Assembly (NCBI GenBank): GCA_019752635.1
Contig: JAIELX010000043.1
Span: 1 to 38,437 of the forward strand
Source of the DNA: Candidatus Obscuribacterales bacterium
Lineage (GTDB): Bacteria > Cyanobacteriota > Vampirovibrionia > Obscuribacterales > Obscuribacteraceae
Direction of reading: 5' to 3'
DNA length: 38,437 nt
In this document: positions 32,593 to 38,437 of the stretch, in pieces
How positions within the stretch are numbered: the stretch's first letter is position 1
How the letters are laid out: every line of letters starts with the position of its first letter
Translations under genes and position numbers: made by a program
The notes under the pieces: generated by a model
The model's input: only the letters and a program-made list of their open reading frames with translations
What the model was told of the DNA's origin: nothing
Database searches by the model: none

Positions 32593-33480
32593 ATGCTCGC
32601 AAGTAAACTGCCCGGAAGACATAGAAGCCAGAATGGAAACATGCTGATTCTGGCCTGCGTTTTGATGACCCTGGTGGCATTGGGAATAACAGTGGCGCTG
32701 TCCTATTCCGGAATATTTTTTGCACACAATCGGCTGCAAACCTCCGCCGATGAAATTGCTCTGGCAGGCGCTCGCAAGTTGAATGAGTTCAATAGACTCG
32801 GTCAAATGAACGACATGATTGCGCGGTCACGACAACTGGTTTACTTCAGCAGCGAACAGCACGATGACGTGACCAGACCGGGAAATGATCCCTTGATGGA
32901 AAAATTCTCGCGCCAGCTCCTGGAAGAAGCCAAGGAAAGCGCCCGCGATTTGGAACGAGAGCGCCAGTATCTGAGCACCCTTGTCCAAGACGAGTCCCGC
33001 GCCGAAATGGAAAAGAAATTCAAAGAGCTAAAGGAAAGCTACGCGATGACACTGCCCTGGTTGACCATAACCACCCCACGTGTTCTATCGGTAAATTCAG
33101 GCTCGTTCGCCAAGATGGAATCAAATGCGCAGGAACTTGAGGGTCTGGCTGAGTTAGTCGAGGAGGATCGCAAAAACACCAACGTAGTTGACGCGAAGCC
33201 TATCAACCTGTACCGCGCAGAAAACGACGCGAAACTGCCTAGCGTTGATCCCGAGCTGCACTTTCATTTCTCGCCTCTTGCTGCCCCCGTCGGTAACGAC
33301 ATGTCGCCAGCACGCATTGTCCTTGCTGAAAAATTCAAGACGAGCAAACCGAACTATGCACCTTGCGCAACAAACGTCAAACTCGCGCTTGGTGTGAAGT
33401 CGGGACTCGGCTCGAGCGCCAGCGCAACCTTTGAAGTTTCGTCCGCAGCAGTAGCAACGGGTGGAGGATTGTGGCAATGA
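32593..33480 (+). CDS. TadG/TadE-like protein (Flp pilus assembly type)
   Basis: 295 residues. N-terminal RHRSQNGNMLILACVLMTLVALGITVAL followed by SADEIALAGARKL, the TadG pattern of polar lead, Gly-Asn, one hydrophobic helix, then a helix of Ala-rich sequence. A coiled-coil part (REKQLLEEAKESARDLERERQY region) follows, then a beta-rich C-terminus. ATG 32593 has AAAGGA upstream. The stop overlaps the ATG of the next gene. Probably an inner-membrane-anchored pilus or secretion component. Confidence 0.78.
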   Translation: MLASKLPGRHRSQNGNMLILACVLMTLVALGITVALSYSGIFFAHNRLQTSADEIALAGARKLNEFNRLGQMNDMIARSRQLVYFSSEQHDDVTRPGNDPLMEKFSRQLLEEAKESARDLERERQYLSTLVQDESRAEMEKKFKELKESYAMTLPWLTITTPRVLSVNSGSFAKMESNAQELEGLAELVEEDRKNTNVVDAKPINLYRAENDAKLPSVDPELHFHFSPLAAPVGNDMSPARIVLAEKFKTSKPNYAPCATNVKLALGVKSGLGSSASATFEVSSAAVATGGGLWQ

Positions 33481-33929
33481 GAAGCAGTAAGGGGCAATCC
33501 CTGGTTGAGTTAGGCACCGCCTTTATCGTCATAATTCCTCTAGTTCTTGTTCTGCTCAATGGTGCATTTGTCTTTCTTGGCGCAACCCTGAATGATTCTG
33601 TCTGTCGTGATGCGGCCAGAGCAGCAGCATCAGGACCGCCGTCCAGAATATCCCCGGGGGTACCGCGCGAGCGGGCAAAATCTGTCATCAAGCGCGTCTA
33701 TCAATCCGGCTTACCGATGAAAGTTCGAGAAACCATTGAAATCTCCGAAACAATTCTGGATGTCCCCCCAGATTCTACCGGTGGTGCGGTTGACGGGCAA
33801 GTCACCGTTGGTACCACAATCGACGTCTACCCGCTTTACACCCTTTGGGGCGCTGGTCCCCTCACGATGAAGGCTAAGCACACCGTACCAATCACCTACG
33901 TCAAACCTGCCTCGCAAAATCCCCAGTAA
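33477..33929 (+). CDS. TadE-like pseudopilin
   Basis: 150 residues. RSSKGQSLVELGTAFIVIIPLVLVLLNGAFVF is a textbook TadE start: short polar lead, G-Q-S-L-V-E-L, then a hydrophobic helix. The rest has a conserved-looking N-D-S-V-C-R-D-A-A-R-A-A stretch and a mixed beta domain. The ATG at 33477 overlaps the TGA of the upstream gene (ATGA); a GTG at 33471 is possible but less likely. Last gene of the cassette, convergent with the HerA-like gene, 12 bases apart. Confidence 0.9.
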   Translation: MRSSKGQSLVELGTAFIVIIPLVLVLLNGAFVFLGATLNDSVCRDAARAAASGPPSRISPGVPRERAKSVIKRVYQSGLPMKVRETIEISETILDVPPDSTGGAVDGQVTVGTTIDVYPLYTLWGAGPLTMKAKHTVPITYVKPASQNPQ

Positions 33930-33941
33930 CAGTTTGCAAAG

Positions 33942-36611
33942 TTACCAGGCTGCAGTAATTTTGCCATCCGGTTGCTTGAAACAAGGAGCCCAGCACAGGC
34001 AAAAGAAGAGTACTTTCATGCTTCCCTCTCGGGGTGCTATGCTGAAAGTTTCGAGCTGCCGAGTTGCCGGATCTAGTTGGGCTTTCAGTTCGTTCATTTC
34101 CTTTTGAAATTCATATTCAGTCGCCGAAATCTGGTCCTGAACACTATCAAGATAGGCCTGAGTCTTTTCAACTTCCCCCTGAGCGCGCCCAACGCTTTCG
34201 ATCTTTGCAGCCTCCTCTGAAACAGCCTCTTCCCCTAATAATTTCGTCGGGATCTTTCTTCCAACAAGTGATTCGAAAAGCGAGTGGCCCGCTTCGGAGG
34301 CATCTTTTGGTTTCTTGAAGCCGGTCACAGTTTCGAACATCGTTTTGCCAGTCACAGTTTCGAACATAGACTTCTTTTCTTCTGAATACGCAGAAGGATC
34401 CATCAGCCTCCCGGACTGTTCAATTTGCTCGTCGAGAACACGCTTTGCATACTGAAATTTGGCGTCTAGCATGGCCAACTTTTCTTGGTACTTCTCAGAT
34501 AAAGACGAAACTAGCGCATCTCTTTTCTCTCTGGCGACATGCTGCAAGCGCACACGAAATTCGCCCTCGGTTTCTGGCGCTCGAGAAAAAGTGCTTGTGA
34601 AAGGGCAGCGAAATATCTCAAGCTTCTGGTTCTTCGGGAACCAGTCCTGGAAATCTTGTCTCCAGCGTGTGTGGTTTTCGGCAACCGTAGCCACACCAGG
34701 CAGCGCGGGCAGTTCGATCTGAGTATCCGGCTCCCGTTCCAAGGAGTTAGCATCGAAGCCTGCGTCTAGTGCCTTCTCCCATCTGACGGGTACGTCGCCT
34801 TCTTTGATCAGCGTTAACAAGTTGATTGTCTGAACACAATCGACACCGACTTTGGTATCACTAAACTGCAGTTGCGCGGATGCAAAAAGCATCGGTTTGT
34901 AAATCAGTCGAGCGTCCTCCGGCCCCTCTCTGCCTACCCTGGCAAATCGTTGATTGAGTTCGGAGACAGTCCCCTGTTGCGATCCAGACAGGCCCGTAGT
35001 CTTGCTGGTCGAAGCGGAGGACAGCTGCGGCGAAGCAGGAGCCGATGCTGGCGTGAATAGGGCACCGGCGCCCGGAGGGCGGGGTATTTTAGTTCCACCA
35101 GTTACTTGTGGAGCAACATCTTGTTTAGTTTCCACTCTTCCAGGAAGAGAACCTTCTACGGCCCTAATGCGACTGACTTCCCCCGTGCGGTCCAGCACCT
35201 GCGCGGTCTCGCTCGCATATCGAGCCTTCAACGCCTTTAACTGCGTTCGGGACAGACACCCTCTGAGATAGGAAAGAGTCCAACGTGTCTTAATGAAAAT
35301 CGGTGACTGGTTAAGGTTATGCATCAAGAAAACCTGAGCAGGCATAGTCGACAATTCGCGATCAAACAAGCCTCGATCTAACCTTGCGCCCAACCAGCTG
35401 GTGGTAGCTTCCCACGCATCAAGTAATGGCTGCCTGTCACGGTCTGTTTCCAGCCTTCCAACGAACCACGTTCCCACTTTGCCTATAGCTTTGTAGTCCA
35501 AATCAGCAGCGTTACTCGTGGCGAGGACGAGGCCTAAGCCATAAGTTGCCGCCTCTTTCAAGAGCGTAACCAAAAGCCGCTTGGATGGAGGTTCTTCTGC
35601 TGACGGCAAATAAGCAATGACGTCGTCTAAGTAGACTATTGCTCTGAGACTCGACGTGCTGCTCTGATTTTTCATCCATGAGCAAAGTTGCGATAAGAAG
35701 TGCGATACGAAGAACATGCGCTCAGCGTCAGGCAAGTGAGCTACCGAAACAATGCTCACTTTGTTCTTGCCAGTCGATGTGTACAGCAGCTTGCCGATAT
35801 CGAGCGGTTCGCCCTTCATCCATGCTTCGAATACAGATGAAGACAATAAGTTATTAATAGTCAGGGCGAAATCGTCTCGTTCTTTTCGAGGAAAGAAAGC
35901 CTCCATTTTGATGGCGCCGACGGTTGCTATGGGCGGGTTCTGAATTTGCTCGACCAGATCGACTATTTGAAGGTCTTTTTGTTGCTTCCAATAGCTATCG
36001 ACAATTGAAGATAGCAAAATGAATTCCTTGCTCCTTAGTGGATCAGCATCAATTCCGGCTAGAGTAAGAACACTCGTGATCGTGCTTCTAATCTGTTCGC
36101 GCAGCAGCTCGTCATCGTCTACGATCTCTTGCGAAGGACAGCGAAACGAGCAGTGCAGCGATAGTGGAATTCCGGTGGAACTTGCAGGCGTATAAAGTCT
36201 GAACTCCGCAGAGCTCTGCAATTTCTCGATACGAGTGGGGTCTTCGTTGCAATCCGAAAGACCTTGCCTCCACCTCAGCGCTTCGCGCTTTGCCAGTTCG
36301 TCAGGTGTAACATTTAATCGTCTGGCTTCATCTGCATCGATCCACGGAACGAATGATTCGGCATCCATCCGGGGGAACGTGAGTAGCAAATTACACATAT
36401 CGCCTTTGGTATCTATTGCTATTACCGGAACGTTATCGATCGCCGCTTCTTCAATCAGGCCAATCCCCAAGCCAGTCTTACCGGCACCATCCATACCAAC
36501 ACAGACTGCATGCCGGACTAATTCTCGAGAGTCGTAAAGAACAAGCTCGTCTTTTCCAGCGGGATGTTTCTGTCCCAGGTAGAACACGCCGAGCAATTCG
36601 TAGTCAACCAT
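33942..36611 (-). CDS. HerA-like ATPase with coiled-coil tail
   Basis: 889 residues. Walker A GMDGAGKT (39-46), AIDTKGDM beside it, Walker B AIVYLDD (324-330), then LVLATSNAADLDYKAIGKVGTW and a Phe-Val-Gly-Arg segment, the HerA/FtsK DNA-pumping pattern (DUF87/DUF853). The middle region is linker-rich in Pro, Ser and Thr (about 500-560). The C-terminal 200 residues form coiled coils with a tandem MFETVTG repeat. No SIR2, NurA or nuclease gene is next to it. ATG 36611 has GAGGAG about 11 bases upstream. DNA translocation or defence roles are possible; none is shown here. Confidence 0.88.
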   Translation of the reverse strand: MVDYELLGVFYLGQKHPAGKDELVLYDSRELVRHAVCVGMDGAGKTGLGIGLIEEAAIDNVPVIAIDTKGDMCNLLLTFPRMDAESFVPWIDADEARRLNVTPDELAKREALRWRQGLSDCNEDPTRIEKLQSSAEFRLYTPASSTGIPLSLHCSFRCPSQEIVDDDELLREQIRSTITSVLTLAGIDADPLRSKEFILLSSIVDSYWKQQKDLQIVDLVEQIQNPPIATVGAIKMEAFFPRKERDDFALTINNLLSSSVFEAWMKGEPLDIGKLLYTSTGKNKVSIVSVAHLPDAERMFFVSHFLSQLCSWMKNQSSTSSLRAIVYLDDVIAYLPSAEEPPSKRLLVTLLKEAATYGLGLVLATSNAADLDYKAIGKVGTWFVGRLETDRDRQPLLDAWEATTSWLGARLDRGLFDRELSTMPAQVFLMHNLNQSPIFIKTRWTLSYLRGCLSRTQLKALKARYASETAQVLDRTGEVSRIRAVEGSLPGRVETKQDVAPQVTGGTKIPRPPGAGALFTPASAPASPQLSSASTSKTTGLSGSQQGTVSELNQRFARVGREGPEDARLIYKPMLFASAQLQFSDTKVGVDCVQTINLLTLIKEGDVPVRWEKALDAGFDANSLEREPDTQIELPALPGVATVAENHTRWRQDFQDWFPKNQKLEIFRCPFTSTFSRAPETEGEFRVRLQHVAREKRDALVSSLSEKYQEKLAMLDAKFQYAKRVLDEQIEQSGRLMDPSAYSEEKKSMFETVTGKTMFETVTGFKKPKDASEAGHSLFESLVGRKIPTKLLGEEAVSEEAAKIESVGRAQGEVEKTQAYLDSVQDQISATEYEFQKEMNELKAQLDPATRQLETFSIAPREGSMKVLFFCLCWAPCFKQPDGKITAAW
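34321..34367 (-). repeat. Tandem 27-bp repeat in the HerA-like gene
   Basis: Bases 34321-34340 and 34348-34367 match at 19 of 20, a 27-base period that encodes two copies of MFETVTG. A third, diverged copy (LFESLVGRK) lies about 20 residues further on in the protein. Confidence 0.85.
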
Positions 36612-37145
36612 TGAATCAGCTTCTCCTCAGGGCGACGGAAAAATGGACTGGAACATTGAACAGGAAAACCCAAGGTCAACTTTTAGTGAGCGCGGCGGCA
36701 TGACCATCTCCAAAAGAAAAGGCGGCTGTTATCACTGTATCACCAAACGATAACTTCTGAAGTTGCCCGCGTCGATCGACGAATCCCAAGCAGTTCACCT
36801 GCGCTGGATACTATCCCGTGCCTTCATTGAAAGTATCTACAACACACAGGCTCGTAACTCATCATTGTGCGCTCGCGTTGCGAAACAGTGGGCAAGTGGT
36901 GCCTTTGAGATTAACTCCATTCATTGCCTTTGAAATCGACAATTCGCCGCTCGATCAAAAGGTGCCGGACTTTTTGAAAGGAGACAGCAGCCGGCCGAAA
37001 CAGTTGTCGAAAAAATTAGCACAAAAGCGCACCACAGTAGTCGCGAATCCGTCAGAGGATTAAACACGATCTCGAAGGTAGGGTCAGTTCGGTTGTCGCA
37101 AAATGCGTAACAGAAACTAGCTTGTCCATAACTTTGGGTTGAATA
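36612..37145. other. Intergenic region with one weak ORF
   Basis: 534 bases between the HerA-like start and tRNA-Thr. It should hold the HerA promoter. A weak ORF (36818-37063) is the only candidate gene. No further tRNA, terminator or strong repeat was seen. Confidence 0.5.
36818..37063 (+). CDS. Doubtful 81-aa ORF or gene remnant
   Basis: Starts at GTG 36818 with no ribosome-binding site. The second half (IAFEIDNSPLDQKVPDFLKG) has protein-like codon choice, the first half less so. It could be the remnant of a longer gene. Family not recognised. Confidence 0.3.
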   Translation: MPSLKVSTTHRLVTHHCALALRNSGQVVPLRLTPFIAFEIDNSPLDQKVPDFLKGDSSRPKQLSKKLAQKRTTVVANPSED

Positions 37146-37217
<72 letters not shown>

Positions 37218-37376
37218 ATGAGTTGTTTCATTATACAAAAACCTCCACGTATTGGCCGATGAGATGAAAAACCATACTATTTGACTTGGGTCCCGGAACC
37301 TGCGGTTTCCTCAGGGGCGCCCGTTTTGGCAGTGTTGTGCCGGAGTCGCGCTTGTTTACACACTATGGAGCCGGGC

Positions 37377-38042
37377 ATGCCAAGACAATCTCCTCAAAAA
37401 ACACTAGCGGGCGGAATCCTGTCCGGCGGGCAAAGCAGCAGAATGGGGCAAGACAAAGGCAGCCTGATGCTTGACGACGGACTACCGATGATTGCCGCCC
37501 CTCTCCGCGCGCTCAGGAAGGTGACGAAAACTGTTGTCATCGCCGGTCCGCCCCTAGATTTTACCGGTCTAGAGCCGGATCTCGTGCAGTTTGTTGATGA
37601 CAGTATCCCGAAGCTTGGTCCGCTCAGTGGTCTTGAGGCCATTCTCCACACCGGCCAGGCGCAGGCTTATCTCATTGCAGCCTGCGACCAACCGATGCTT
37701 ACCGAAGAAGTGCTAAGAATGCTACTTTCCGGTCCAGCCGACATGCCATGTTTCTTCGAAACGGATAGGATACAACCCTTTCCAGGCTACTACCCTGCAA
37801 GCATGCTGTCTGATATTCAAGAGGCACTAAAGCGCAAAAGACTCTCAGTCATGCAGCTAATTGCTGATTCGGACGCAAAACTGATTAAGCTCACAGGAAC
37901 ACTGGTAGAATCCATCCGCAGCATGAACAATCTCGAAGACCTTGCAAGCATAAGAAAAAACCGCAGATTCCGGCAAGAAGGCGAGCACAAAAAACAGGAG
38001 CACAGACATGACCATAAGTGCTGTCGTGACCCCGGCTCATAG
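37377..38042 (+). CDS. mobA: MobA-like molybdenum cofactor guanylyltransferase
   Basis: 221 residues. Adds GMP to molybdopterin to make the bis-guanine cofactor. The nucleotide-binding start LAGGILSGGQSSRMGQDKGS is the MobA signature, followed by GPLSGLEAIL and AACDQPML (aaCDxP). ATG 37377 follows GGAG at 37367-37370; the frame is open further upstream, but that part adds only unlikely sequence. The C-terminal 20 residues are rich in His and Lys. No moa or moe genes adjoin it. Confidence 0.9.
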   Translation: MPRQSPQKTLAGGILSGGQSSRMGQDKGSLMLDDGLPMIAAPLRALRKVTKTVVIAGPPLDFTGLEPDLVQFVDDSIPKLGPLSGLEAILHTGQAQAYLIAACDQPMLTEEVLRMLLSGPADMPCFFETDRIQPFPGYYPASMLSDIQEALKRKRLSVMQLIADSDAKLIKLTGTLVESIRSMNNLEDLASIRKNRRFRQEGEHKKQEHRHDHKCCRDPGS

Positions 38043-38073
38043 CCATTCTTTGTTTTTTTACTGCCAGCAGTAA
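38008..38073 (+). CDS. Possible 21-aa ORF at the end of mobA
   Basis: ATG 38008 to TAA 38073 in another frame, overlapping the end of the mobA-like gene. AGGAG lies about ten bases upstream. Reads MTISAVVTPAHSHSLFFYCQ. Could be a leader peptide or chance. Confidence 0.2.
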   Translation: MTISAVVTPAHSHSLFFYCQQ

Positions 38074-38138
38074 AAATTCCGTTGCTACCAGGCTGGCGTA
38101 CGTATTCACTAAGAGGCATAGCGATTGAAACAGATGTT

Positions 38139-38437
38139 TCAGAAATTCAATTCCAGAGGTGGATGTGGTAGCTTCATTGTGCGGAGCATGCGGCTGTGAC
38201 TCATAGCTCTCAAACTGAACCATTCAACGCTGGAGCTATCGTCGCCAGTCCATGAAACCGGAAAAACCTCCTGTTTATGATTCCAGGGGGCACCAAGCAG
38301 CTCGGAAATCTTTCGCGGTAACAATGGTAGAAGAACTTTCACATCGCCCTTCTCCTCCCGGCCGAGACTTCTAACAAATGCAAGGACCGAATCCTCACAA
38401 AGACCTTCTGCCGATTGCCACAGGTTCTTCAGTCTCG
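38139..38437 (-). CDS. C-terminal end of an unknown protein (5' partial)
   Basis: The minus-strand frame is open from the right edge of the window down to the stop at 38139, 98 codons. An internal GTG at 38342 exists, but the codons before it (RLKNLWQSAEGLCEDSVLAF) read as ordinary coding, so the true start lies outside the window. No motif is recognised. Confidence 0.55.
   Translation of the reverse strand, partial: RLKNLWQSAEGLCEDSVLAFVRSLGREEKGDVKVLLPLLPRKISELLGAPWNHKQEVFPVSWTGDDSSSVEWFSLRAMSHSRMLRTMKLPHPPLELNF

Overview
The window is about 38.4 kb of bacterial chromosome with moderate GC and no phage, transposase, CRISPR or rRNA genes. Many products are exported or repeat-rich: signal-peptide proteins, TPR and HEAT proteins, TadE/TadG-like pilins and four peptidase-like proteins. 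This mix, with a FadE-like acyl-CoA dehydrogenase, suggests a Gram-negative heterotroph. My impression is a non-photosynthetic cyanobacterial relative (Melainabacteria/Obscuribacterales type). That placement is low-confidence inference; no marker gene here settles it.

Layout. 1-5.5 kb: 3' part of an acyl-CoA dehydrogenase with a clean terminator, a TauE/SafE permease, exonuclease III (minus), a ribbon-helix-helix protein with its own terminator, and a small helical protein. 5.5-10.3 kb: a minus-strand run of five genes (DUF2807-like exported protein, Pro/Ala-rich exported protein, HEAT protein, and two unknown proteins that appear to be paralogues). All of the last three carry a related short motif. 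10.4-12.9 kb: aldo/keto reductase and AmpG-like permease (minus). 13.2-18 kb: an exported DUF4424-like protein and a papain-like cysteine-peptidase protein (minus), divergent from an S41 PDZ peptidase (plus). 18.1-21.7 kb: a BNR-repeat protein translationally coupled to a MoaD/ThiS protein, convergent with an orphan DNA methyltransferase and a LolA/DUF1571-like protein, then a GNAT acetyltransferase behind an operator-like palindrome. 21.8-28.2 kb: TPR proteins, two unknown proteins, an HD phosphohydrolase, an NAD-dependent epimerase and a 59-aa protein. 28.3-33.9 kb: a matrixin-type zinc protease (minus) divergent from a subtilase plus three TadE/TadG-like pilin genes and a small exported protein. 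33.9-38.4 kb: a HerA-like ATPase with a coiled-coil tail, tRNA-Thr(CGT), a MobA-like protein, and the C-terminal end of a gene running off the right edge.

The most system-like stretches are the subtilase and Tad-like pilin cassette (29.5-33.9 kb), the minus-strand cassette at 5.5-10.3 kb, and the BNR/MoaD pair. Transposon-like signals are limited to a 32-bp sequence occurring twice, one copy inside an 85-bp element with imperfect terminal inverted repeats. Functions come from motifs read by eye; no database search was run.
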